A DNA stretch of 30,973 nucleotides from an uncultured Clostridium sp. GTDB lineage: Bacteria; Bacillota; Clostridia; TANB77; CAG-508. The number at the start of each line of letters is the position of its first letter. The first letter of the stretch is position 1. A program made the translations under genes and the position numbers. A model generated the notes under the pieces. The model was not told the origin of the DNA, ran no database searches, and was given only the letters and a program-made list of their open reading frames with translations. This document shows positions 8,043-19,500 of this stretch, in pieces. Location: positions 1 through 30,973 of the forward strand of contig CABVAF010000010.1 of assembly GCA_902496295.1 (NCBI GenBank). The letters run 5' to 3'.

Positions 8043-10289
8043 ATGGAAGAAATTACAAATAACAATGAAAAAGAAATTATGAAACAAAGAAGAATAGCAA
8101 ATACAATTGCTGAAGAATTAAATGTAAGACCAATACAAGTTGAAAAAACAGTAGAATTAATAGATGCAGGAAATACAATACCATTTATTGCACGTTATAG
8201 AAAAGAAGTTACAGGTGGACTTTCAGACGAAACCCTTAGGGATTTAGGAGAAAGACTTACATATTTAAGAAATTTAGAAGCAAGGAAAGAAGAAGTAATA
8301 AAATCTATAGAAGAACAAGGAAAATTAACAGAAGAGTTATCAAATTCTATAGAAAATGCAAAAACTTTAGCAGAAGTAGAAGATATTTATAGACCATATA
8401 AGCCTAAAAAGAAAACAAGAGCAACAGTTGCGAAAGCAAAAGGTTTAGAGCCATTAGCTCAAATTATTATTGAACAAAAAGAAACAAAACCATTAGAAGA
8501 AATTGCAAAAGATTATATAAACATAGACAAGCTTTCAGAAGAAGACAAAAAGAATAAAGATAAAGTGGTAGCAACTGTAGAAGAAGCAATACAAGGAGCA
8601 TTAGATATTATTGCAGAAGATATATCAGATAATGCAAAATATAGAAAAGAGATAAAAAGAATTTGCTATAGAGAAGGTATAGTAAATACAAAAGCATCTG
8701 ATGAAGACGAAAAGTCTGCATATGAAATGTATTATGACTTTAATGAAAAAGTAAACAGACTACCAAGCCACAGAATTTTGGCTATTAATCGTGGAGAAAA
8801 AGAGAAGTTTTTAAAAGTAAAAATAGATAAGCCAGAAGATAAAATATTAGATATTATTGAAAGAGACATAATAAAAGGTAAAACACAATTTACAGAATAC
8901 TTAAGAATTACAATATTAGATAGCTGGAAAAGATTAATAGAGCCATCTATAGATAGGGAGATACGTACAGACTTAACAGAAAAAGCGGAAGAACAAGCTA
9001 TAAAAGTATTCGGAAAAAATGCTAAACAATTATTACTAGGAGCACCACTTAAAGGATTAACTGTTTTAGGGTTTGACCCAGCATATAGAACAGGTTGCAA
9101 ATTAGCAGTTATAGACGAAACAGGAAAAGTTTTAGATACAGGAGTTGTATATCCAACAGAACCTCAAAACGACATCGAAGGTGCAACAAGAGAACTTATA
9201 AGGCTTATAAAAAAAGATAACATAAATATGGTAGCGATAGGAAATGGAACAGCGTCACGTGAATCAGAAATGTTTGTTTCAGATGTTATAAAAAAAGTAA
9301 AAGAAGAGTATGGTGTAGATGTTTATTATGCAATTGTAAGTGAAGCGGGAGCATCTGTTTATTCAGCGTCAAAACTTGCTACAGAAGAATATCCAGACTT
9401 AAATGTTTCTTTAAGAGGAGCAATTTCAATAGCTAGACGCTTGCAAGACCCATTAGCAGAGCTTGTAAAAATAGACCCAAAAGCAATAGGAGTAGGACAA
9501 TATCAGCACGACGTAGACCAAAAGCAATTATCAGAAAGTTTAACAGGCGTGGTAGAAGATGCCGTTAATAAAGTTGGTGTAGATGTAAACACTGCAACAC
9601 CATCACTTTTATCATATGTTTCTGGAATAAATAAAACAATTGCAGGAAATATTGTAAAATATAGAGATGAAAATGGAAAATTAAAAGAAAGAAAAGAATT
9701 GTTAAAAGTGCCTAAATTAGGAAAATCTGCATATGAACAATGTGCGGGATTTATACGTATATTTGACGGAAAAAATCCACTAGAAATAACAGCAGTTCAC
9801 CCAGAAAGCTACGAAGTTGCAGAAAAGTTATTAGATAAAATAGGATATAAGAAAGAAGATTTAATTAATAAGGATAAACTAAAAGAAATAAGAACAAAAT
9901 TAGCAGAAATAAATGTTAAAAACGTAGCAAAAGAACTAGAAGTAGGAGAAATGACATTGCAAGATATTGTACAAGAATTGTCAAAACCGGGAAGAGACCC
10001 AAGAGAAGAAATGCCAAAGCCAATTTTAAGAGCAGATGTACTAAAATTTGAAGATTTAAAAGAAGGTATGGTATTAACAGGAACAGTAAGAAATGTAACA
10101 GACTTTGGAGCGTTTGTAGACATTGGTGTAAAACATGATGGATTAGTACATATATCTCAATTAAGTAATAACTTTGTTAAAAACCCATCAGAAATAGTAT
10201 CTGTAGGTGATATTGTAAAAGTAAAAGTTATAGGAATAGACTTAGAAAGACAAAAAGTTCAACTAAGTATGAAAGAAGCTGGAAATTAG
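8043..10289 (+). CDS. tex: Tex family RNA-binding transcription accessory protein
   Basis: 748 residues, the usual length. Domains in order: the N-terminal Tex helical region with 'GNTIPFIARYRKEVTGGLSD' (about 48-67); the YqgF RNase-H-like domain beginning 'LGFDPAYRTGCKLAVID' (about 342-358); tandem helix-hairpin-helix region with 'SGINKTIAGNIV' and 'VPKLGKSAYEQCAGFIRI' (about 525-575); a C-terminal S1 domain 'GTVRNVTDFGAFVDIG' (about 677-745). Tex binds RNA and nucleic acids and affects transcription and ribosome-associated processes. It is monocistronic. Its stop codon TAG is supplied by a palindromic repeat element that begins at 10281. Confidence 0.95.
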   Translation: MEEITNNNEKEIMKQRRIANTIAEELNVRPIQVEKTVELIDAGNTIPFIARYRKEVTGGLSDETLRDLGERLTYLRNLEARKEEVIKSIEEQGKLTEELSNSIENAKTLAEVEDIYRPYKPKKKTRATVAKAKGLEPLAQIIIEQKETKPLEEIAKDYINIDKLSEEDKKNKDKVVATVEEAIQGALDIIAEDISDNAKYRKEIKRICYREGIVNTKASDEDEKSAYEMYYDFNEKVNRLPSHRILAINRGEKEKFLKVKIDKPEDKILDIIERDIIKGKTQFTEYLRITILDSWKRLIEPSIDREIRTDLTEKAEEQAIKVFGKNAKQLLLGAPLKGLTVLGFDPAYRTGCKLAVIDETGKVLDTGVVYPTEPQNDIEGATRELIRLIKKDNINMVAIGNGTASRESEMFVSDVIKKVKEEYGVDVYYAIVSEAGASVYSASKLATEEYPDLNVSLRGAISIARRLQDPLAELVKIDPKAIGVGQYQHDVDQKQLSESLTGVVEDAVNKVGVDVNTATPSLLSYVSGINKTIAGNIVKYRDENGKLKERKELLKVPKLGKSAYEQCAGFIRIFDGKNPLEITAVHPESYEVAEKLLDKIGYKKEDLINKDKLKEIRTKLAEINVKNVAKELEVGEMTLQDIVQELSKPGRDPREEMPKPILRADVLKFEDLKEGMVLTGTVRNVTDFGAFVDIGVKHDGLVHISQLSNNFVKNPSEIVSVGDIVKVKVIGIDLERQKVQLSMKEAGN

Positions 10290-10455
10290 GGACAGGTCAT
10301 TTTTTCTTGAATTCAGAAATTAGGGACAGGTCACGATTTCCAAAAAGTAAGAAAAATAAAGAATAAACGAAACTCAAAGAGCTATTATATAGGTAAGTTT
10401 ATATAATAGCTCTTTGAGTTGAAGATGGAAATTGGAACCTGTCCTTAATTTCCAA
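10281..10455. repeat. Palindromic REP/MITE-like element between tex and the HD-GYP gene
   Basis: Three copies of a unit like GGAAATTAGGGACAGGTC: 10281-10300 (direct), 10315-10342 (direct, ending in the complementary ATTTCC) and 10426-10454 (inverted). Between them is a perfect 21-bp inverted repeat (10371-10391 with 10400-10420, 8-nt loop), which probably serves both convergent genes as terminator. The outer units give the C-terminal Gly-Asn-stop of both flanking genes. No transposase is in the window. REP-like elements mobilised by RAYT transposases are a known parallel. Confidence 0.7.
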
Positions 10456-11500
10456 ATTCATCTTGTATTTTCTTTATTTCGTCATATTTATTATTTAATA
10501 TATTAAGGAAAGCCTCTGCCATTGTTGGGTCAAATTGTGTACCAGAACATTTTTTAATTTCTTCTTTAACTACTTCTATTGAAATTGCATCTCTATAAGC
10601 TCTTTTTGATGACATAGCATCAAATGCATCTACAACAGCAGTAACTCTTGCTAGGTATGGAATTTCGTCCCCAACTAATTTAGAAGGATAACCTTTTCCG
10701 TCATATCGTTCATGATGATGCTTTACTATAGGAATTATTTCCTGAAATACTGACGCATTACAAAGTATATGTGCACCAATAGAAGGATGGTTTTTAATCT
10801 GTGAATATTCGTCATCTGTTAATTTTGATTCTTTTAATAATATACTATCTGGAATGCCTATTTTCCCAATGTCATGGAACAAACCTCCGACTTTAAGAGT
10901 TTTTAGTTGGTCTTCTGTAAGCCCAAGTTCTTCTCCAAGTAATACCGAAAAAGCAGAAACTCTATCAGAATGACCACGTGTATAAGGGTCTTTAGCCTCT
11001 ATTGTATATCTTAAAGTTTGTACTGTATCTAAATAAGCTTTCTCTAATTTTTCATTAGCGTCAAGAAGCTCATTATTAATTCTTTGTATTTCGTTCATTT
11101 GTTTAACAGATTTTATACCGGATTCTACCAATAAAAGTAATTGGTCAAACTTATCACTTTTTTCGCAATAGCCTTGAATATCAAGCCTTCTTATAGTCTC
11201 TAATGGAGGGGCTAAATCTTTATGACCAGTTAGTAATAGAATATAAAGTTCTTTATTAAATTTTCTTATTTCTTCTACAACTTTATCACCATGTATTGGT
11301 TCCATTAAATAGTCTAAAATCATTAAATCAAAATGTTCGTTTTTTATAAGTTCAATTGCCTCCAAGGGATTAGTAATTCCTTTAAAAGTATAGCCAGACC
11401 TATGCATAAAAATAGAAAGAGAGTCTAAAATACCTTGTTCATCATCTACGGCAATTATTTTATATCCGGATGCTATATTTGATTGCATATGTGTTCTCAT
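10445..11500 (-). CDS. Response regulator with HD-GYP domain (c-di-GMP phosphodiesterase)
   Basis: 351 residues from the ATG at 11500, which has GAGGTG upstream; the longer frame to 11560 runs into the promoter. The receiver domain (about 12-128) has acidic pocket D19/D20, phospho-acceptor D63 in 'LMILDYLMEP', T91 and K114. A coiled linker (about 132-165) leads to the HD-GYP domain: 'GHSDRVSAFSVLLGEELGL', HD at 209-210, H261-H263 and the diagnostic GYP at 270-272. This family hydrolyses cyclic di-GMP to GMP (or pGpG). There is no DNA-binding domain, so the output is second-messenger control. The sensor kinase gene lies just upstream on the same strand, 200 bp away. The last two codons and stop lie in the repeat element. 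Confidence 0.9.
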   Translation of the reverse strand: MRTHMQSNIASGYKIIAVDDEQGILDSLSIFMHRSGYTFKGITNPLEAIELIKNEHFDLMILDYLMEPIHGDKVVEEIRKFNKELYILLLTGHKDLAPPLETIRRLDIQGYCEKSDKFDQLLLLVESGIKSVKQMNEIQRINNELLDANEKLEKAYLDTVQTLRYTIEAKDPYTRGHSDRVSAFSVLLGEELGLTEDQLKTLKVGGLFHDIGKIGIPDSILLKESKLTDDEYSQIKNHPSIGAHILCNASVFQEIIPIVKHHHERYDGKGYPSKLVGDEIPYLARVTAVVDAFDAMSSKRAYRDAISIEVVKEEIKKCSGTQFDPTMAEAFLNILNNKYDEIKKIQDEFGN

Positions 11501-11525
11501 ATATATACACCTCAATTCTAAATAG

Positions 11526-11554
11526 ATTATATAGATATATGCTAAAAAAATCAA
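11526..11554 (-). promoter_or_regulatory. SigA-type promoter of the HD-GYP response regulator
   Basis: On the minus strand: TTGATT (11549-11554), 17-bp spacer, TATAAT (11526-11531). The same TTGATT-17-TATAAT pair stands before the NRPS gene. Confidence 0.75.
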
Positions 11555-11702
11555 CAACACCGCAAGAATTTTGCGAAAAAATTAAAAATTGGTTAAATTT
11601 CATTCAGTTGTAAACTATGGTAAATAGAAGATATTTAAAACATAATTACAAAAATTAAGTTGTCTTTATATAGCATAATAAAATTTATATAAGTTTTAAT
11701 TA

Positions 11703-13514
11703 TTAACTTGCTTTAGGTAGGATAATATGGAATGTAGTGCCTTCTTCTGGTTTTGTATCGAAGGTGATATTTCCATTAAAGTGAGCACGTATAGTAGAGT
11801 AAGACATAAATAAACCTAAACCAGTACCATTTTTCCCCTTAGTTGTAACCATTTCCTTAAATAATTTGTTCTGAACTTCTTTAGGAAGGCCTGCTCCGTA
11901 GTCTTTAACAGAAATTATTATTTTTTTATCCTTTTCTTCTACAATTAAATCAATATTTTTATTAGGTTCTCCATGGTATGCTTGTATAGAGTTTGATATC
12001 ATATTATTTATTACTTGAACCAAACTATTTATATTTCCACTTAATGAAGTAAATGGATTTACATTTATAGATAAATTTAAGTTAATTAAAGCGCTCTTTA
12101 ATTCGTGTTTCATTAAGATATCTATACGTTTTACTAGTTCATCTATTGTAAAAGAATAATTTTGGTCATCTGACATATTTACTGCTTGACCTTTAACAGC
12201 TGTTATAACATCAGACATATATTCTGTATATGAACGAATTTTATATATCCATGTACGCATATCTTTTACAATATCATGGTGATCTTGAGGAGTAACTCTA
12301 GGATCTTCTATCGACTCATCATACTCGCTTATTAAGTCTGATAATCCTTCTGCCGCACCAGATATAGACATGATAGGAGTTTTTAAGTTATGGGCAATAC
12401 CACCTATTAATTGTCCAAGCGAAGCTAGACGCTCTTTTTCCATTAACATATCTTGGTTACTTTTTATTGTTTGTAGGTCGAGCATATGTTGTGTAACATC
12501 TTTAAACAAAATAAGTGTGCCTAAGTATGTGTTATTGTTTTTAATACTGTTAATTTCAATATTAAAATATCTTGAAGTAGAATCTAATTTTCTAGAAAAA
12601 GAAAATGTCTTACTATCTTTTATAGATTTCTCTATACAATCTTTTAAGTTTTGTACATCAATACTTAAAAAGTTATTATCTTTAATTACTGTATATAAAT
12701 TTTTATTACGCAAATAATTTGGATTTAAGTCAAACATATTTAATAATGTAGTATTAAAGTCTGAAATAATATTTTGTTCGTCTATAACCATGTATCCATC
12801 AGACATGCTGTCTACAATTCTTTGAAGAGCTATTGGCGTTAGTTTCATTAAATCGAACTTAAATATAGCAAGTGCAATAACCAAAATCATTAATGTAAAT
12901 GAAATTGGAGTAGAATATGTTGTCATTGGTAATACTTGCAATGTAGCTAGTAAGTTAGTAACAATTGGTACTAAGGTACTAAGTATTATTAAAGCTGATT
13001 GCTTTGAGAAGAAACCAGAGTTTTTAACAGAATAGCGTAAAAAGTAAACAATACCAATACCAAATAAAGCATATGTATATAACGAGTGTACATAAAAGTA
13101 TGTACCGTAAACCATACCCTCTACTTCTGCAGAATACTGTACGAAAAATAAATGATGCAAGTCATTTGTTACAAGTAGTATTTCAGAAATTATAGGTATA
13201 ATAAGTAATAAAAAATGATACCAACGAATAGTTATTTTAGTTTTGGCAAAGATTACACCAATTGCTAAGAAAGCAACAGGAGCAAAAAATACTCCCATAC
13301 CTGATATCATTTCGAAGACAATAGGTTCTATTGAAGAAGATTGGAAAGTAATTTGCAAAATAGACCCTAAAGTCCAAATAAACATGAAAAATAGTAACCA
13401 CTCAAAAGCATATTTTAACTGGCTTTTTCCATTAGATCTAATTATCATTATAAACATAAATATAATTAATACTTCTGATATTAACATTAATACTAGTGAA
13501 ACTAAATTTTCCAT
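11703..13514 (-). CDS. Membrane sensor histidine kinase, 7TM-PAS-HisKA-HATPase
   Basis: 603 residues. The N-terminal third (1-225) holds about seven hydrophobic helices, with 'LLVTNDLHHLFF' (113-124) typical of the 7TM histidine-kinase sensor region. A PAS domain follows (about 226-345, 'MSDGYMVIDEQNIISDFN'), then the HisKA box 'LASLGQLIGGIAHNLKTP' with phospho-acceptor H375. The HATPase domain has the N box 'INNMISNSIQAY', the G1 box 'DYGAGLP' and the G2 box 'GTGLGLFMSY'. AGGAGG lies before the ATG. The gene begins 41 bp after the NRPS stop codon with no terminator seen between, so it is probably co-transcribed with the NRPS. The likely partner is the HD-GYP regulator downstream. The signal is unknown. 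Confidence 0.88.
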   Translation of the reverse strand: MENLVSLVLMLISEVLIIFMFIMIIRSNGKSQLKYAFEWLLFFMFIWTLGSILQITFQSSSIEPIVFEMISGMGVFFAPVAFLAIGVIFAKTKITIRWYHFLLLIIPIISEILLVTNDLHHLFFVQYSAEVEGMVYGTYFYVHSLYTYALFGIGIVYFLRYSVKNSGFFSKQSALIILSTLVPIVTNLLATLQVLPMTTYSTPISFTLMILVIALAIFKFDLMKLTPIALQRIVDSMSDGYMVIDEQNIISDFNTTLLNMFDLNPNYLRNKNLYTVIKDNNFLSIDVQNLKDCIEKSIKDSKTFSFSRKLDSTSRYFNIEINSIKNNNTYLGTLILFKDVTQHMLDLQTIKSNQDMLMEKERLASLGQLIGGIAHNLKTPIMSISGAAEGLSDLISEYDESIEDPRVTPQDHHDIVKDMRTWIYKIRSYTEYMSDVITAVKGQAVNMSDDQNYSFTIDELVKRIDILMKHELKSALINLNLSINVNPFTSLSGNINSLVQVINNMISNSIQAYHGEPNKNIDLIVEEKDKKIIISVKDYGAGLPKEVQNKLFKEMVTTKGKNGTGLGLFMSYSTIRAHFNGNITFDTKPEEGTTFHIILPKAS

Positions 13515-13555
13515 ATTTTCCTCCTTTTATATAATTTTTTAGATTTCATAAAATT

Positions 13556-16500
13556 CTATAAAATCTTTTGTTGTTTCATAAATTCTATATAATTCTTTAT
13601 ATATGTTTCATCTATTTCTGGCCAAGTAAATCCGAATTTGTATAGATAATACTTAGAAAATTCAGAAATAGTAGGTATTTCAGACGAATATTGAATTTTG
13701 TAATTAGTATCAATATCATTTATAATACCAGATAGAATATCTTTTTTTCCACCGGTTTTCAACAACTTCTTAATATTTTGTGAAAATAAATCACTATTTA
13801 TAAAGTCAATGTGGATAAGTGCACTCTTAAAATAATTTATCAATGTGTTCATAGTAATATAATTACTATTGTAAATATGGAAAACTGTAAAATCTGGCAC
13901 GTAATTTTGTAAAATAGTAATTATGGCTTTTGCACATATATCTACAGGGGTAAATTCCAATAGTGTATTACTTAATTCATCTGGAATATAGCCTAAATTT
14001 ATAAATGTTATAATTCTATTTAAAAATGCATTTTCTCTAGCGTTTATTTGAAATTTTCCATCACTATATCTATTGGTTATATTACCAAGTCTTAAGATTT
14101 GAGCATTTAATCCATTTTGTATATTACTTAATATATTTTTTTCTGCATCAAATTTACTTTTAATATATAAGTTATCTAATTGTTGACCAACATATAAATT
14201 ATTTTCTGCAAAACTAAATTGATTGTCATTATTTGTTCTATAAGCATAAGAACGGTCAATTGAACCTGTTCCAGAAACGCTGATAGAAGATGTATGTATT
14301 AATCTTTTATTGTACTTTATACAAAAATCTATTAAAGTTTTAGTTAGGTCAACATTTATAGCCTTAAACTTTTCGCTACTACCATAATGCTTTACCATTG
14401 CAGCTGCATTAATTACAACATTGGTATTTTGAATAACATCTTTATATATTTTGTCAGATAAACCAAAATGATGCTGGGTTAAACTTCCGGTTATTATTTT
14501 AATTCTATTTCCTATAAATTTGTCTAAATCATTTCCAAAGTAGAAATGAAGTATATTTATAAATCTACTTTCTGCACTTTCACCATTCTTATCTCTTATA
14601 ATGCAGTAAGCTGTACCTGTATCATTTTGTATAAATTCATATAATATGTGAACTCCAACAAAACCATTTCCACCTAAAAGTAAAATGTTATTATTTTTGC
14701 TTTGTAATAAATTTGGTATAAATTTATTAATATTAGCTATTGTATTGTTACTTAAAACATTATTAATTATTGAATAATCTTGAGTGTCTATACCACTTAT
14801 TTCTTTTTCTTCTGAGTTCTTTAAATAATAATCTGCAAGTTGCCTTACGGTAGTGTATTTAAAAATAGAAGCATATGGAATATCTATGTCATGCGTTAGT
14901 AATTCTGTTTTGAATTTTATAGCTAATAAAGAATCTGCACCTAATTCGAAAACATCATTGTCTATACCAACTTTAGTATTTAACAAACTTTCCCATATTG
15001 TACAGAATAATTTTTCTATGTCGTTTGAAGGTTTAACATAGGTTTCTTTGTTTTCAGTATCTATTTTATATTTTTGAAGAATTTTCTTGTCTACTTTGCC
15101 ATTATTGTTCATAGGTAATTCATCTAATTGAACAAAATATTTTGGCACCATATATAATGGCAAAGACTTAGATAGCTCTAATCTTACCTGTGAAATATCT
15201 ATTTCAGTATTTGATGTAAAGAAAGCTGCAATGTATGGCTCTGAAACATCTTTAATATATACAACACTACAATTTTTAACATCTGGATAAGTTTGAAGCT
15301 TTTTCTCTATTTCAGAAAGTTCCACTCTTAATCCTCTTATTTTAATTTGAAAATCTTGTCTTCCAATATATTCTATTTCTCCATTTGGCAACCACTTTCC
15401 TATGTCGCCTGTCTTATACATTTTGCTATTATCAAACGGACTTTTAACAAATACTTTGTCTGTTAATTCTGGTCTATTCAAATAACCCTTAGCAATACCA
15501 TCACCTACAACGCATATTTCACCTGGAATTCCAATAGGACATAATGAAAGTGTGTTATCTAAAATATACATTTTTGTATTGCAGAAAGGAGTACCTATTG
15601 TAACATTTTCACTATCTATAATTTCTTTGTTACAACAGCATGCTGTAAATTCACTAGGCCCATAACCATTATATACATGTGCATTAGAATACTGTCTTAT
15701 ATGATTATATAATTCTCTAGTAAATACTTCGCCTCCTACTTGAATTACTTTTACGCTTTTCCAGTCACTTACATCTGTAACAGAAGAAAGTAATAAGTTA
15801 ATACGAGTAGGGGTTGTTAAAATAAAGTTTACATTATATTTCTTTATTAAATTATTAGTATAAACAGGAATTTTTTGCTCTTCCTCATTAGAAAGAATTA
15901 CAGTTTTTCCTGTAAATAAACTAACAAAATTTTCTACAATAAACATATCAAAAGAAACTGCACTTATGCTTAAAAATGTATCACATTCATCCGTATGAAG
16001 AAGATTTTTGTAGCTAAGTATCATATTTATAATACCAAGGCGTCTTAAAGCCACTCCTTTAGGATTGCCAGTAGAACCAGATGTATAAATAATATTAAAT
16101 GTGTCTTCGTTACTACTATTACAAATAGGATTTTTATCTGAATAATTATAAATAGGTTCTATATTATCAAGTAATAATTTGTTAGTTATATTAAAATTAT
16201 CTACTTGTGAATTGGTAATTAATAAAACCGATTTACTATCATTTAGCATATATTCAATTCTATCATGTGGTAAACTTCCATCTATTAAAAGATATGCAGC
16301 TCCGGATTTTAATACACCAATTATAGAAGCAAGTAGTAGTTCACTTCTATTTAACAAAATAGAAACCACATCATTTGCTTTAACATTTCTTGAAATTAAA
16401 TAATTTGCAATCTTATTTGCAACTTTATTTAATTCTTCATAAGTTATTTCCTTATCATTAAAGATAACTGCTGTTTTGCTCGGATTAAGTTTAACTTGGT

Positions 16501-19500
16501 CCTCAAAATATGAAATTAGTAATTTATTTTTATCGTATTTTACAACAGTATCATTAAAAGTTTTAAGAAGTTTGTTCTCTTCAGGTTTTGTAATAATATT
16601 TATAGCATTAATACTTATGTCCATATTTGCCAATGCTTCTTCAACCAATTTTTCAAAATGAACTTCAAAACGGTTAATATAATCTTCGTCAAATAAGTCT
16701 GTTGAATACTCAAAATGTAAATATAAATAGTCATCTAATGGAGTTATCTCTAATGTCATATCAAACTTAGAAGAGTGGAAATCTGGATAATATAGTTGCG
16801 AGGTTATATCTTCTGATAACTTAAAAGAAGACTGTGTTTTATTTTGGTAAACAAACATTACATCAAACAAAGGATTTCTACTAGAATCCCTTTGAATACC
16901 TAAGTTTTTAACCATTAAATCAAATGGATACGTTTGGTGAGAAAAAGCATCTATACAATTACTTTTTACATTGTTACATAAGTTTACAAAAGACATAGTA
17001 TTATCTATGTGTATATCTAATGGTAATGTATTTACAAACATTCCAACAATATTATTTAACTCTTTTTGATCTCTTCCAAAAACAGGAGAGCCAACTATAA
17101 TATCTTCTTGTCCAGAATACCTATAAATAATTGCATAAAAAGCGGATAACAATAACATAAATGGAGTTATATTGTATTTTTTGCAAACTTTAAATATATT
17201 TGCAGTTAGCTCTGGACTAAACTTATAATAGCTATTTTTGCCTTTGTATGTTAACACTGTAGGTCTTGGGTAAACAGATGGCATATTTAATAAAGGTATT
17301 TCTTTATCTTTCCATTTAGAAATCCAGTATTTTTCGTCACTATGTAATTTATCTGAATTAATTTGATTATTTTCCCAAACAGAATAATCTTTATAATCGT
17401 ATTCATTATCTTTTAAATCCTTGCCATTGTAAAGTTTACAAAGGTCATCTAGTAAAATGTTTAGTGATGCACCGTCATTAATAATGTGATGGATATCTAG
17501 AAGTAACATGGATTTATTATTATTTAGAGTAGTAAGCTCTACCCTAAATAGAGGTGCTTTATTTAAGTCGAATGGTTGTACAAACTCTTGAAAAAGTTCA
17601 TCATATGTTTTATTTTTGCCATTTTCTAACTTAATAGATATATGTAGTTCATCTAATATCTTCTGAACTAGTTCTCCATTTTCTAAGTCAAAATAAGTAC
17701 GCAAAGCAGAATGCCTTTTTACTAATTTATTAAAAGCATCTTCTAATTTCTCTAAGTTAGGACATTTGTCAAAAATAATTCCACCTGGTACATTATAGCT
17801 AGTACTATAATTTCCAGCCATTTCACAAGCATAATATATTCTTTTTTGAGCAGAAGAAGTAGGGTAATAAGCACTTTTTTCTACCGGACTAATGTGTTCA
17901 GAGACAAGTGTATCTTTTTCTTCTGTGCTAATGACATCTGACAAATTAGAAATTATAGGCGTATTTAATATTGTTTTAACAGATACATTAGCATTTAATT
18001 TATTTGAAAGTGCAATAGACAAACTAATTGCTACTAAAGAATCTCCGCCTAAGTCAAAGAACGAGTCTTCTATACTTATATCTGTACATTTTAAAAGGCT
18101 TTTAAGTTCTTCTATAATAATTTTATCTATGTTATTTCTTGGTGGTACTATTTTATTTAAATGGTTTGTAGTAGGTTCTGGTAAAGCTTTTTTATCTACT
18201 TTTCCGTTAATATTTAATGGGAATTTGTCTAAAATAGTAATGTGTGCAGGTATCATGTAGCTTGGGAGTGAAGACTTTAGGAATATATGTAAATCTTTTA
18301 TATCTATATTATGACTAACAGTTATATAAGTACAAATTGTGCTTGTAGTATCTGTTTTTCTAAATATAGTATAAGCTTGTTTTACTCCGTCATATTCCAT
18401 AATTTTATCATTAATTTCAGAAAGCTCTACACGGAAACCACGTATTTTAATTTGGTTATCAATTCTTCCTAAAAATTCAATTCTACCATCTGGAAGAAAA
18501 CGTGTTAAATCACCGGTTTTATACATTCTACCAGGAGCAAAAGGATTTTTAACAAAATTCTTTTTAGTTAAATCGTCGCGATGTAAATAACCAAGACTTA
18601 CGCCATCTCCTCCAACCCATAACTCACCTGGAACTCCTACTGGTTGCAAATTACCTGTGTTAGAAACAATGTAACATGTTGAGTTTGATATAGGGTATCC
18701 TATAGGAATAGTTGCTCTATCTAAATTTTTATCTATAGTATAGCAAGTTGAAAAAGTAGTGTTTTCCGTAGGACCATATCCATTTATAATTGTTAAATTT
18801 GGATTTGCATCTTGCATTTTTTTAATATGTTTAACAGAAAGAACGTCTCCTCCTGTTAATAAATAACGAACATTTTTAAAAATATTTGGTGCCTGGTCAC
18901 AAATATAATTGCCAAGTGAAGCTGTAAGCCATAAAATAGTAATCTTGTTATCTATTAAATATTTTTCTAAATACTTTACATCTAGCAATTTTTCTTTTGG
19001 TATTAAATATAAAGAAAATCCATTTAATAATGCACCCCATATTTCAAAAGTACATGCATCAAAAACTATAGAACCAGTTTGCAAAATATGTTCGTTATTT
19101 TCAAATTTTATAAATTTAGTATTTTTTACAAGTCGCACAATATTTCTATTGCAAACCATTACTCCTTTTGGATTACCCGTAGAGCCAGAAGTGTACATTA
19201 TATATGCCATATCCTCTGGAGACCCAATAATATTTGGATTAGATTTTGAGTTAGAATTACTATATATTTTTAGATTAGATAAGTCTACTAAAATCTTAGG
19301 TATATTCGCAATAATGTTATTTTCAAAGTGTTTAGTTGTTAAAATTATTTTAGTTTCAGAATTAGATAAAATATAATTTATTCTTTCCTTTGGATACTCT
19401 ACATCTAGAGGTAAAAATGCTGCACCAACTTTTAATGTCGCTAGAATAGCTATAATACTTTCAATAGATTTTTCCATAAATAAACTAACAACATCTCCTG

